Shown: positions 1 through 8,064 of the stretch, one piece after another
Numbering within the stretch: position 1 is the first letter of the stretch
How the letters are laid out: each line of letters starts with the position of its first letter
DNA from: a virus
Length of the DNA: 24,711 nt
IMG/VR virus record: IMGVR_UViG_3300006917_000146
Coordinates: 1-24,711 of that record
Direction: 5' to 3' (one strand)
Position numbers and translations under genes: made by a program
The notes under the pieces: generated by a model
The model's input: the letters and a program-made list of their open reading frames with translations, nothing else
Databases searched by the model: none
What the model was told of the DNA's origin: nothing

Positions 1-24
1 GCGCAGCGCAGGCACCCGCGAAAC

Positions 25-37
25 TAGACTGATTTCC
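25..37 (+). promoter_or_regulatory. Candidate leaderless -10 element of the methyltransferase gene
   Basis: TAGACT at 25-30 fits the actinobacterial -10 pattern TANNNT and lies 7 nt before the ATG at 38. No Shine-Dalgarno is visible before that ATG. Transcription would therefore begin at or next to the start codon, giving a leaderless mRNA. Too little sequence lies upstream to judge a -35 box. This is inference from spacing only. Confidence 0.4.
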
Positions 38-1354
38 ATGATTGCCGCCGACCTTCAAAGCCTCGCCACAAACGCCGCCCAACTTCAACTGCTCCCAGGC
101 AACCCACGACGTGGAGACATCGAGGCGGTCCGGCGCAGCCTCGAAGCATTCGGGCAACGCAAACCGATCGTGGCCAGACGCAAAGACAAAGTGGTCATCG
201 CCGGCAACCACACACTGCAAGCCGCACGACTTCTCGGATGGACAGACATCGCCGTCGTTTGGGTAGACGACGACGACACAACCGCAAAGGCCTACGCACT
301 CGCAGACAACCGCACCGCAGAACTTGGTAGCTACGACGAGCAAGCCCTCGCAGACCTCATCAGCCAGGTCGGGTCCGTTGACCCAGAACTTCTGCAGGCT
401 TCCGGCTGGGACGACAAAGCCGTAAAGGAACTACTCGACGGACTTCAAACAGAACCACAGCCAATCGAAGACCCAGACTGGATGCCAGAAACAACCAAGT
501 CGATAACGAAGCGCGGCGACATTTGGCAGCTCGGACCACACAGGCTCATCTGCGGAGACAGCACAGACGACGACACCTACGTGCAACTTTTGGAAGGCGC
601 ACAAGTCGACTGCATATTCACAGACCCGCCATACAACGTCGCATACCAGGGCGGCACCAAAGACAAACTCACAATCGCGAACGACAACATGGACGAGACA
701 AAGTTCCGCAAGTTCATAGGCGACGCATTCAAAGCGATGAACAAAACCATCAAAGAAGGTGGCGCAATTTATGTCTGCCACCCAGACACCGGCGGCGTTC
801 TTTTCAGACAAGAATTCGAGAAGGCCAACTTCATGCTCAAGCAGGTCCTTGTTTGGGTAAAGCAAACATTCGTGCTCGGACGACAGGACTACAACTGGCA
901 ACACGAGCCGATCCTTTACGGATGGAAACCAGGCGCAGCACACGTGTGGCTCGGACCATTCAGCAACAGCACAGTCCTCGATTACGACAAGGACTACAAC
1001 GACATGAAGAAAGACGAGCTCGTCGAATTGCTAACAAACATCAAGAACGGGTCAAGCGTGGTGCGTGAAAACAAACCACCAAAGAACGGCGAGCACCCAA
1101 CGATGAAACCAGTGAACCTCGTCGCACGATTGATCATCAACAACACACGACCACAGGAACTTGTGCTCGACCCATTCGGAGGCGGAGGTTCCACACTGAT
1201 AGCAGCGCAACAACTCGGACGATTTGCCCGCATCATTGAACTCGACCCAAAATACTGCGACGTCATCTGCACCCGTTGGCAGAAGGTGACAAACAACAAA
1301 CCGATCAATGCAAAGACCGGCAAAGCGCACGACTTCAAACCAGCCAATGCCTAA
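38..1354 (+). CDS. ParB-like nuclease domain / DNA adenine methyltransferase fusion
   Basis: A 438-residue two-domain protein. Residues about 15-110 look like a ParB/sulfiredoxin-type domain, with NPR followed by the box IAGNHTLQAARLLG. Residues about 155-425 are a methyltransferase with DPPY (196-199) as catalytic motif IV and a C-terminal DPFGGGGST (378-386) as the AdoMet-binding motif. The order motif IV then motif I is that of the beta class, and DPPY favours N6-adenine as target. The recognition sequence cannot be read. Such fusions are common in phages and usually protect phage DNA from host restriction or mark DNA for packaging or regulation. The gene sits directly upstream of the terminase genes and its end overlaps the small terminase start by 8 nt. 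Translation start: ATG without Shine-Dalgarno, behind a possible leaderless promoter. Confidence 0.9.
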   Translation: MIAADLQSLATNAAQLQLLPGNPRRGDIEAVRRSLEAFGQRKPIVARRKDKVVIAGNHTLQAARLLGWTDIAVVWVDDDDTTAKAYALADNRTAELGSYDEQALADLISQVGSVDPELLQASGWDDKAVKELLDGLQTEPQPIEDPDWMPETTKSITKRGDIWQLGPHRLICGDSTDDDTYVQLLEGAQVDCIFTDPPYNVAYQGGTKDKLTIANDNMDETKFRKFIGDAFKAMNKTIKEGGAIYVCHPDTGGVLFRQEFEKANFMLKQVLVWVKQTFVLGRQDYNWQHEPILYGWKPGAAHVWLGPFSNSTVLDYDKDYNDMKKDELVELLTNIKNGSSVVRENKPPKNGEHPTMKPVNLVARLIINNTRPQELVLDPFGGGGSTLIAAQQLGRFARIIELDPKYCDVICTRWQKVTNNKPINAKTGKAHDFKPANA

Positions 1355-1832
1355 GCCAGTAGGCAGACCACCCAAACCTGTCGAACAGAAACGACGAACA
1401 GGCAACCCAGGCAAACGAGCTCTGCCACAAACAACGATCGCGATACCAACAAGCCCAACAGCGCCAGTACCGCATCGACCATTAGGACCAGCAGGCCAAC
1501 ACTTCTGGGAACGCGTATGGTCGGTTGGCTTCACGTGGATAAGCCCACAGATGGACATCGAAATTCTGCAGATGGTTTGTGAACTCATTGATGAGAGAAC
1601 AGCGCTGCGAATGAAAGTGCTCGTTGACCAGGACTGGCGTGACCGTTCAGGACTTCGAGCTTTAGACGCACAAGTATTAGATTGTTTATCCCTGCTCGGT
1701 TTCACCCCAGTCGATCGAGCACGTCTCGGATTTGTGGAGGTGAAAATACAAAATGAACTCGAAGCATTCAGAGAACGCAAAGCAACAAGGCAAACCAACG
1801 TGGTCGACGCCAACGATTTACAAAACGAGTGA
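1347..1832 (+). CDS. Terminase small subunit (P27 family)
   Basis: A 161-residue protein. Its N-terminus, GRPPKPVEQKRRTGNPGKRA, is the signature of P27-type small terminases, which bind phage DNA and hand it to the large subunit for packaging into proheads. The middle (about 45-120) is a helical region, and the C-terminus is rich in charged residues. I chose the ATG at 1347 because the family signature begins right after it; an upstream in-frame ATG at 1308 would add 13 residues lying wholly inside the methyltransferase gene. The 3' end overlaps the large terminase gene by 80 nt, so the two are probably translationally coupled. Confidence 0.85.
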   Translation: MPKPVGRPPKPVEQKRRTGNPGKRALPQTTIAIPTSPTAPVPHRPLGPAGQHFWERVWSVGFTWISPQMDIEILQMVCELIDERTALRMKVLVDQDWRDRSGLRALDAQVLDCLSLLGFTPVDRARLGFVEVKIQNELEAFRERKATRQTNVVDANDLQNE

Positions 1833-3234
1833 CGGACAAAACGTCGCAGACTTCGCTGAAACATTCCTCCACGTTTCCAAAGGCATCCGCGCAGGCGAAC
1901 CGCTCTACCTAACAAACTGGCAACGCGAACTTCTCGAAGCATTGTACGAACGCAGACCAGATGGACTGCTGCGATACCGGCGAAGTTTGATAGGCCTCGC
2001 TAGGAAAAACGGCAAGTCGCTGCTTGGCTCCTTGATTGCGCTGTATGCGTTATTCGAAGGCGAAAGCGGAGCAGAGGTTTATAGCGCAGCAGGAGACAGA
2101 CAACAAGCACGCGTCGTATTCAACGAAGCAAAAACACAAGTGACACGATCGCAAGCATTAAGCGGCATCTGCAAGGTTTACCGCGACGCAATAGAAATAC
2201 CATCAACAGGCGCCGTCTATCGCGTGCTTTCGAGCGACGCAGCACTTCAACAAGGACTCAACCCTAGCGCCGTGATTTTCGACGAGCTTCACGTGCAGAA
2301 GGACTCCGAGCTTTTCGACGCTTTGACCTTGGGATCAGGCGCACGCAAAGACCCACAAATAGTCGCGATCACCACCGCCGGCTACGACTTCGACACGATA
2401 TGCGGCAGACTTTACAACTACGGCAAGCGCGTCATTTCAGGCGACCAGGAAGATGAACGCTTCGGCTTCTTTTGGTGGGAAGCGCCAGAAGGAGCAGCAG
2501 TCCACGACCGCGAAGCTTGGGCATTAGCAAACCCCAACCTCGCAGAAGGACTGCTCGACATCGAGGACATGGAAGTCTCGATGAACCAAACCGCAGAAAT
2601 TCCATTCAGGCGATACCGGCTGAACCAGTGGGTAAGAACAGACGGCGACTCAAGCTGGCTCCCAGCAGGAGCATGGCAACAATGCACGTCAGACTTGACG
2701 CTCGACTTTGACACGCCAACCTTCGTGGGCATTGACATGGCGTTGAAGCACGACTCGATAGCGGTCGTCATTTGCCAGGCCAAAGAAGAACGCCTTGTGG
2801 TTCGCGCCAAAATATGGCACCCAGACGGAAACATGATCGACATCGCCGCAGTCGAACACCACCTAAAAAACCTGCACAGGACTTACAACGTGCGCGAATT
2901 CGCATACGACCCCGCGTTCTTTCAGAGAAGCGCAGAAGCACTCGCAGACGACGGCCTACCAATGGTTGAGTTCCCGCAAAGCCCACAACGAATGGTCCCA
3001 GCCATAGGAACGATGTACGAAGCGATCGTAAACAGACAGCTCGCACATGACGGCGACCCGATGTTCACCGATCAAATTCTCTCAGCAGTACCAAGACAAA
3101 CAGACGCAGGACTTCGATTAAGCAAAGGCAAGTCAAAACGAAAAATAGATGCGGCGATCGCATGCGCACTCGCAGTAGACAGAGCAACACGACGACCACC
3201 AGAAGAACCAGTCCCTGAATTCTTTGTAGTCTAG
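1753..3234 (+). CDS. Terminase large subunit (packaging ATPase and nuclease)
   Basis: A 493-residue protein, a normal length for the family. The N-terminal ATPase half has a Walker A at about 81-89 (GLARKNGKS) and a Walker B at about 174-180 (VIFDELH), followed by the coupling region ITTAGYD near 206-212. The C-terminal half is an RNase H-like nuclease with GIDMALKHD (D328) and a late acidic residue in KIDAAIACALA (about D466). The enzyme cuts concatemeric DNA and pumps it into the prohead. The start ATG is preceded by a good Shine-Dalgarno (GGAGGTG, 1736-1742) inside the small terminase gene. The first 20 residues are low in conservation-like features, so a slightly later start is possible. 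Confidence 0.93.
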   Translation: MNSKHSENAKQQGKPTWSTPTIYKTSDGQNVADFAETFLHVSKGIRAGEPLYLTNWQRELLEALYERRPDGLLRYRRSLIGLARKNGKSLLGSLIALYALFEGESGAEVYSAAGDRQQARVVFNEAKTQVTRSQALSGICKVYRDAIEIPSTGAVYRVLSSDAALQQGLNPSAVIFDELHVQKDSELFDALTLGSGARKDPQIVAITTAGYDFDTICGRLYNYGKRVISGDQEDERFGFFWWEAPEGAAVHDREAWALANPNLAEGLLDIEDMEVSMNQTAEIPFRRYRLNQWVRTDGDSSWLPAGAWQQCTSDLTLDFDTPTFVGIDMALKHDSIAVVICQAKEERLVVRAKIWHPDGNMIDIAAVEHHLKNLHRTYNVREFAYDPAFFQRSAEALADDGLPMVEFPQSPQRMVPAIGTMYEAIVNRQLAHDGDPMFTDQILSAVPRQTDAGLRLSKGKSKRKIDAAIACALAVDRATRRPPEEPVPEFFVV

Positions 3235-3241
3235 GAGCACC

Positions 3242-3388
3242 ATGATTTTATTCTTAGAGATACTCGGAACCCTGCTCATCGTGGCTGGACTATTCTTGAT
3301 ATCAATACCAACAGGGCTGATAAGCATCGGCCTCGCAATTCTGTTATTCACGTTCGCAATTGAACGAGGACAGAGGAAGGCTAAGTAA
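3242..3388 (+). CDS. Small two-helix membrane protein
   Basis: A 48-residue ORF starting at ATG 3242 after an AGGAG Shine-Dalgarno (3233-3237) that overlaps the terminase stop codon. Nearly the whole protein is hydrophobic: a first segment of about residues 3-22 (LFLEILGTLLIVAGLFLISI) and a second of about 24-40 (GLISIGLAILLFTFA), with a charged tail ERGQRKAK. This predicts a small membrane hairpin with a basic cytoplasmic end. The stop TAA shares a base with the portal start (TAATG). Function is unknown; its place between terminase and portal does not fit a classical holin, but a membrane role in assembly or exclusion is possible. The strong Shine-Dalgarno and exact coupling are what support it as a real gene. 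Confidence 0.7.
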   Translation: MILFLEILGTLLIVAGLFLISIPTGLISIGLAILLFTFAIERGQRKAK

Positions 3389-4932
3389 TGCTCTCACGAC
3401 TGTTCAACGGCGGCACAGAAGAACGAGCGATCTCATACCAGACCCTATTCGCATTAGGCGACGGCTTCGCAGTTTCCACCAACGCCGGAACAATTATTAC
3501 ACAACAAGACTCGCTGAAAATAGAAGCGGTCTATTCATGCGTGCGTATCATCGCAGACAGCATCTCAACACTTCCAGTCGACACCTTCCTCCGATACAAC
3601 GGAACACGCCTCCCATTACGACCACGACCACAATGGCTAGACACGCCAGAGTCAGGCGTGAGCAGAATAGAACACTTCCAACAAGTGCTCGTCTCATTGA
3701 TGTTGAACGGAAACTCATTCACAAGAATTCTGCGCGACGACCAAGGCATCGCCGGCCTGATTGTTCTCAACCCTGAAAAAGTCCAGTGCAGCCGCGACCA
3801 AGTAACACGCCGCCCGATTTACGTCTACGACAACCGCGACGTCATTCAAGCAGCAGACATGATCCACCTCACCGAGATGAGACTGCCAGGCGACCTGCGC
3901 GGACGTTCACGCATTGACCTCATCAAAGAAAACCTAGGACTCGCACGCGCACTCGAAGAATTCGCTGCACGCTTCTTCGGACAAGGCTCAAGCGCATCAG
4001 GAATAATCGAGTTCCCAGGAAACCTCTCACGTGAACAAGCAAAAAACCTGGTCGACGGTTTCGAGGAAAGCCATCGCGGACTACGCCGATCGCACAGACC
4101 AGGCATCCTCACCGGAGGTGCACGCTTCAGCAAAACAACAGTCGACAACGACAGCGCACAATTCTTAGAATCACGCAAATTCGCAGTCGAAGAAATAGCA
4201 CGCATATTCCGCGTACCACCATCAATGCTCGGAGTGACAACGCCAGGCGCGATGAGTTACGCAAGCGTCGAAATGAACTCGATCCACTTCGTACAACACA
4301 CGCTCCGCCCATACCTCGAAAAAATTGAAGAAGGATACAGCCGACTACTCGAAGGCCGAGCATTCATGAAATTCAACGTCGACGGATTACTTCGAGGCGA
4401 CCAAGCATCACGCTACGCAGCATTCAGCACAGGCATCCAGTCTGGCTTTCTTTCAATCAACGACATCCACAAGCTCGAAGACATGCCGCCGGTAGAAGGC
4501 GGCGACGCATACCGCGTGCCACTTGCCAACGTGGACATCAACGCAGCAAACCTCGCAGAGATAGACCGCAAATCAATTATCGCGCAACGCCTCATCCTTT
4601 CAGGCTTTGACCCAGCAGAAGTCCTCGCATCGCTCGGACTTCCAGCAGTCACACACACAGGCGTCCCATCATCAGGACTGCAACCACTCGCAAGCATTAA
4701 CCCAACAAACCCGCAAGCAGCATACGAAGTCAAATCGCAGGACATGAACATCACGATGCCAGAGATGGTGCTGAACTACACGCCGCCAGCAGTCAACGTT
4801 CCAGCACCAATCATCAACGTCCCAGAAACAGTTGTGCGAGTAAACATTCCAGAACAACGACCAACGATCAGAACCGTTGAACGAGACAACAACGGACGCA
4901 TCGTCAACATTATCGAGAAGGTAGAAGAATAA
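3388..4932 (+). CDS. Portal protein (HK97 type)
   Basis: A 514-residue protein of the phage_portal family, which forms the dodecameric ring at the capsid vertex through which DNA enters and leaves. Typical features are the early segment IEAVYSCVRIIADSISTLPV (about 50-69), the NGNSFTRI segment near 110, and FRVPPSMLGVTTPGAMSYAS (about 273-292), followed by the long helical stem and LRPYLEKIEEG. After about residue 440 there is an unusual proline/valine-rich tail with repeated INVPAPIINVPETVVRVNIP-like units, ending in a charged segment with DNNGRIVNI. That tail is probably extended and exposed and is not part of the core portal fold. Start and stop overlap the neighbouring genes by one base each, indicating translational coupling. 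Confidence 0.93.
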   Translation: MLSRLFNGGTEERAISYQTLFALGDGFAVSTNAGTIITQQDSLKIEAVYSCVRIIADSISTLPVDTFLRYNGTRLPLRPRPQWLDTPESGVSRIEHFQQVLVSLMLNGNSFTRILRDDQGIAGLIVLNPEKVQCSRDQVTRRPIYVYDNRDVIQAADMIHLTEMRLPGDLRGRSRIDLIKENLGLARALEEFAARFFGQGSSASGIIEFPGNLSREQAKNLVDGFEESHRGLRRSHRPGILTGGARFSKTTVDNDSAQFLESRKFAVEEIARIFRVPPSMLGVTTPGAMSYASVEMNSIHFVQHTLRPYLEKIEEGYSRLLEGRAFMKFNVDGLLRGDQASRYAAFSTGIQSGFLSINDIHKLEDMPPVEGGDAYRVPLANVDINAANLAEIDRKSIIAQRLILSGFDPAEVLASLGLPAVTHTGVPSSGLQPLASINPTNPQAAYEVKSQDMNITMPEMVLNYTPPAVNVPAPIINVPETVVRVNIPEQRPTIRTVERDNNGRIVNIIEKVEE

Positions 4933-5315
4933 TGGCAACAGGAATAAGCAACTACCTCGCAAACAAATGGCTCGACGCATTAGGTAACGCGACCGCATTC
5001 TCAGTAACAACCGCCTACATCAAACTCCACGTGGGCGACCCAGGAGCAGCTGGAACATCAAACCCAGCAACAGAAACAACACGCAAAACCGCATCCTTCG
5101 CAGCAGCATCAACAGGCAACATCGCAACAGACGCAGACATCTCCTGGACAAACATCGCCGGCTCAGAAGACGCGACACACTTCACCGCATGGGACAACAG
5201 CACAGGCGGGAACTTCCTATTTTCAGGAACCATCACAGGAAACCCATACACCGCAGGCGACACATACACGATCGCATCAGGCGCCCTCAACGTTTCACTA
5301 ACCATCGCAAGCTAG
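4932..5315 (+). CDS. Gp80-like beta-sandwich virion protein (often called tail fibre)
   Basis: A 127-residue protein. The opening SNYLANKWLDALGN, then AYIKLHVGDPGAAGT, the middle DISWTNIAGSEDATHFTAWD, and the end GDTYTIASGALNVSLTIAS match a widespread family of small phage proteins, usually annotated as tail fibre or Gp80-like. The pattern is of alternating beta strands with no signal peptide or membrane segment. It is coupled to the portal gene (TAATG). Its position between portal and protease, away from the tail genes, suggests a head decoration or neck role as an alternative. Family resemblance is fairly clear; the precise role is not. Confidence 0.65.
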   Translation: MATGISNYLANKWLDALGNATAFSVTTAYIKLHVGDPGAAGTSNPATETTRKTASFAAASTGNIATDADISWTNIAGSEDATHFTAWDNSTGGNFLFSGTITGNPYTAGDTYTIASGALNVSLTIAS

Positions 5316-5322
5316 GCAACCA

Positions 5323-6081
5323 ATGGCCGTCCAACGGTTCGTCCTCAACACAAGCACCCTCAACGACGCAACCACAGGACTAGCAGGCGGCGCAACGCCC
5401 GCCTTCAAACTCGACACAAGCACCCTCGACAGCACAGCCAAACTTGATGGCGTCGACTACCTCACCCTCGCCACAGCAACCGCACAGCTCGGAACAAGCC
5501 AAGCCACAGCAACCAGCCAAACAACGAAACAAGCAACCGCAACAGCCAACCTCGGAACAAGCCAGGCCACAGCAACCAGCACCACCATCAACCCAGTCTC
5601 CGCAACAGCCAACCTCGGAACAACCCAGGCCACAGCACAAACCACTATCACAAAACAAGCCACAGCAAACACACAGCTCGGCACAATTCAAGCAACAGCA
5701 ACTACCACAACAAACACCAACGCAACAGCAACCGCACCACTTGGATCAGGCCAAGCCACAGCAACCAGCCAAACACGCATCGTCCCAAACGGCACAGCAA
5801 ACCTCGGAACCACAAACGCCACAGCAACAGCAACCGTCACCCCACAACCAACCCCAGAACCAACCACAACACAAGGCGGCAACCCTTGGTGGCGCAAACA
5901 AATACCAACAACCAAACAACCACCAAAACAAGAACAACAACCAGAACCAACAGTCGAACAATTCAAACCACGCGAAACATTCGCACGAGCATCAACCAAC
6001 GCAAAACTTCAAGCAACAGCAACAGCAACAGTCGCATGGTCTATCCTTGAAGATGAAGCAGACCTCCTGCTTTTGATTTGA
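5323..6081 (+). CDS. Repeat protein with six exact 21-residue Ala/Thr-rich units, probable virion fibre or decoration
   Basis: A 252-residue protein with three parts. Residues 1-47 hold two copies of a motif (FVLNTSTLND and FKLDTSTLDSTAKLDG). Residues about 50-175 are six tandem units of 21 residues with core ATAxLGTxQATAT. Residues about 176-225 are a Pro/Gln linker with GGNPWWRKQ, followed by a partial seventh unit (AKLQATATATVAWS) and an acidic-hydrophobic end (EDEADLLLLI). The alternating small and beta-branched residues suggest stacked beta strands, such as a solenoid or fibre. There is no Shine-Dalgarno; the gene starts 7 nt after the previous stop, so it is probably coupled. I do not recognise a named family. 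A structural role is inferred from position and composition. Confidence 0.7.
   Translation: MAVQRFVLNTSTLNDATTGLAGGATPAFKLDTSTLDSTAKLDGVDYLTLATATAQLGTSQATATSQTTKQATATANLGTSQATATSTTINPVSATANLGTTQATAQTTITKQATANTQLGTIQATATTTTNTNATATAPLGSGQATATSQTRIVPNGTANLGTTNATATATVTPQPTPEPTTTQGGNPWWRKQIPTTKQPPKQEQQPEPTVEQFKPRETFARASTNAKLQATATATVAWSILEDEADLLLLI
5470..5847 (+). repeat. Six tandem 63-bp repeats within the repeat protein gene
   Basis: The unit containing CTCGGAACAA (or a close variant) recurs with its GGAACAA-type core at 5491, 5554, 5617, 5680, 5743 and 5806, exactly 63 bp apart each time with no indels. Units differ by scattered substitutions, fewest between units 2 and 3, so they arose by tandem duplication and then diverged while keeping the reading frame. 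Confidence 0.85.
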
Positions 6082-6088
6082 GGACACG

Positions 6089-6352
6089 ATGGCAATTCAA
6101 ACAGGACAACTCAGCGTCGGAACAGCAGCAACCCGCATCTTAGGAACACGCGGAAACTACGGACACGTGATCCTCCAAAACTTAGACAGCACAGACGCCG
6201 TCTACATTGGCGGAGCAAACGTCACAACAAGCACAGGATTAGCACTTTCCAAACTCGACCATCATGACTTCGACTTGATGCCGGCGACAGAACTCTACGC
6301 CATATCAACAAAAACAGGTCACACCCTTTCATACTTTCTTCAAGAGCTCTAA
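6089..6352 (+). CDS. Small beta-rich virion protein of unknown function
   Basis: An 87-residue protein starting after a GAGG Shine-Dalgarno at 6080-6083. It opens with GQLSVGTAATRILGTRG and continues with VILQNLDSTDAVYIGGANVT, then TGLALSKLDHHDFDLMPATE, and ends in LYAISTKTGHTLSYFLQEL. This pattern, of a short beta barrel or sandwich with an 'xxNLDSTDAVYIGG' core, occurs in many phage structural operons, often as a small head or tail accessory protein. No signal peptide or membrane segment is present. Its stop overlaps the start of the prohead protease gene by one base. The structural role is inferred from position; the exact function is unknown. Confidence 0.65.
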   Translation: MAIQTGQLSVGTAATRILGTRGNYGHVILQNLDSTDAVYIGGANVTTSTGLALSKLDHHDFDLMPATELYAISTKTGHTLSYFLQEL

Positions 6353-8004
6353 TGCCGTACTACATCACAGACAAAGCAGAAGGCTGCACAGGCTGGGCAA
6401 CGATTAAAGAAGACGGCGAAGTCATCGGCTGCCACACAACAAAACAAGATGCGATCGATCAGATGGTCGCTGTTTCAGTAGCAGAAGAAATGGAACCAGG
6501 CGGAGAACGCGCAATCGAACTCAACCTTCCCGCATACATTCGAAGCGCAGCAGCCAAAGGACTCGAACACTATCGAGAAGGACTTGGAGGCGACGGACTT
6601 GTTGAACGAACAATTCGAGAAGCACGCGCAATGGCTGCAGGAAACATCAGCGAAGACAAAGTCATACGAGCAAACGCGTGGGGCCAACGACACCTCGTCG
6701 ATTTAGAAGCACCTAAGAACTCCAATCCAGACAACGACGAATACCCAGGCGCCGGCGCCGTTGCTTTCTTCCTTTGGGGAATAAACCCATTAGACCCCAA
6801 ACCAGCAATGGACTGGTTCAGTAACAAAGCAGAAGCCATCAAAGCAGACGAAAACAAACGCAGCAGCGACGCAGAAGACGTCATCATTGTTGACATCGAT
6901 GGAACACTAATCGCAGGCGGAAAAGGCATTCAAAAAAACATCGACTACGTCAACGCCTTATACGAAGCCAACTACATCTACATCGTCACAGGCAGAAGCG
7001 AAACAGAAGAAGCAACAACCATCCAAGAACTAGATGCCGCTGGCGTCAAATATGACGACATCGAATTCAACGACGACATGAGCGTCTCGACACCTGAATA
7101 CAAAAAAGAGAAGGCCGCAGACATTCAAGAAGAAGCAACCGTCATCCTCGCCATCGATAACGATGCAGCAGCTCGAAGCGCGTACAGCTCTCTGGGAATA
7201 AAAACCCTAGACCCTAAAGACATCAAACCAACACCACCAACGCGATCGTTCACATTCTGGCGCAAACAAAGTGAACCCTTTGCTACGCTTGAACCTATGG
7301 CTGAACAAGTCGAAACACGACGCGTAACATTCAACGACTTCGAACTCCGCGCAGCACCACAAGGCGACGGTATGACATTTAGTGGCTACGCCGCAGTGTT
7401 CAACAGCGACAGCGAACCGCTCCCATTCATCGAACGAATCGCACCTGGCGCATTTGCGAAAAGCCTCAAAGCACGCAACAACATCCGCATGTACATGAAC
7501 CACGACTCAAGCATGCTCCTCGCAACCACACGAGCAAAAACACTTAGACTTCAGGAAGACAGCAAAGGCCTGCACGTGGACGCAGACCTACCAGACACCA
7601 CAATCGGTCGCGACCTTTCAGTTCTCATGCAACGCAAAGACGTCGACTCGATGAGCTTCGGCTTCACCGTCCCACAAGGCGGAGACAGATGGAGCGACGA
7701 CGGAATGCGACGCGAACTAACACAGATCAAGCTCTTCGAAGTTTCAGTGGTGACAGGCTTCCCAGCATACGCAGCAACAAGCGCAAGCGTCCGATCACTT
7801 GACGCACTCGCAACACGCACAGGAATCGACGCAGATCAACTAGCAGCAGCAATCAACACACTCGAAGCAGGGCAAACATTGAGCCCAGACCACGCTGCAG
7901 TCATTCGCGAAACAGTGGCCAAGTTGGAGCCACAACAAGAAGCAGCATCATCGCGCATCGGCCTAATGGCTAAGCACCTTGACCTGCTAAAAGATTTCGC
8001 TTAG
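6352..8004 (+). CDS. Prohead maturation protease fused to an inserted HAD phosphatase domain
   Basis: A 550-residue protein, more than twice the length of a usual HK97-type prohead protease. Residues 1-50 (GWATIKEDGEVIGCHTTKQD) and about 58-165 (LPAYIRSAAAKGLEHYREGL, then GDGLVERTIREARAMAAG) are modules seen at the front of other phage capsid proteases. Residues about 175-290 form a HAD-type domain: DIDGT (D181, D183), VTGR (212-215), YKKEK near 250-254 and AIDND (D269, D271), so its catalytic motifs look intact. Residues about 313-495 are the U35-type serine protease, with FSGYAAVF, H384 in MYMNHD, S435 in DSMSFGF and FEVSVVTGFPAYA. The protease trims capsid subunits and scaffold. An in-frame ATG at 7297 could give the protease alone (235 residues), but no Shine-Dalgarno precedes it. 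The C-terminal 50 residues are helical. Confidence 0.88.
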   Translation: MPYYITDKAEGCTGWATIKEDGEVIGCHTTKQDAIDQMVAVSVAEEMEPGGERAIELNLPAYIRSAAAKGLEHYREGLGGDGLVERTIREARAMAAGNISEDKVIRANAWGQRHLVDLEAPKNSNPDNDEYPGAGAVAFFLWGINPLDPKPAMDWFSNKAEAIKADENKRSSDAEDVIIVDIDGTLIAGGKGIQKNIDYVNALYEANYIYIVTGRSETEEATTIQELDAAGVKYDDIEFNDDMSVSTPEYKKEKAADIQEEATVILAIDNDAAARSAYSSLGIKTLDPKDIKPTPPTRSFTFWRKQSEPFATLEPMAEQVETRRVTFNDFELRAAPQGDGMTFSGYAAVFNSDSEPLPFIERIAPGAFAKSLKARNNIRMYMNHDSSMLLATTRAKTLRLQEDSKGLHVDADLPDTTIGRDLSVLMQRKDVDSMSFGFTVPQGGDRWSDDGMRRELTQIKLFEVSVVTGFPAYAATSASVRSLDALATRTGIDADQLAAAINTLEAGQTLSPDHAAVIRETVAKLEPQQEAASSRIGLMAKHLDLLKDFA

Positions 8005-8007
8005 TCT
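7979..8007 (+). promoter_or_regulatory. Candidate promoter for the major capsid gene
   Basis: TTGACC (7979-7984) and TAGTCT (8002-8007) are separated by 17 bp, close to the sigma-70 type TTGACA/TANNNT arrangement. Transcription would start near 8014, leaving a leader of about 125 nt before the capsid ATG at 8139. The TAG of the -10 is also the stop codon of the protease gene, so part of the match may be chance. Confidence 0.45.
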
Positions 8008-8027
8008 TTTAGAACTACATCGGATGA

Positions 8028-8064
8028 GCGGAGCCGCCTCTGATGTTGCTGATCGCGGAGCCGC
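8028..8064 (+). repeat. Duplicated GCGGAGCCGC element in the capsid gene leader
   Basis: GCGGAGCCGC occurs at 8028-8037 and again at 8055-8064, 27 bp apart start to start. The second copy sits in CGCGGAGCCGCG, which can fold as a 4-bp stem with a GAGC loop. The element lies in the only sizeable non-coding stretch upstream of the capsid gene, after the candidate promoter. It may be a protein-binding site or a leader RNA structure; neither is shown. Confidence 0.4.

Noticed and set aside
1052-1942. 296-residue open frame on the - strand
   Set aside because: It spans the antisense of three strongly supported + strand genes, has Cys/Arg/Trp-rich low-quality composition, and no Shine-Dalgarno or family signature.
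5380-5999. Cys/Gly-rich - strand frames and a Gln/Pro-rich + strand frame in the repeat gene region
   Set aside because: They are alternative readings of the 63-bp tandem repeat. The frame at 5323 has the shared N-terminal motif and the correct position after the previous stop.
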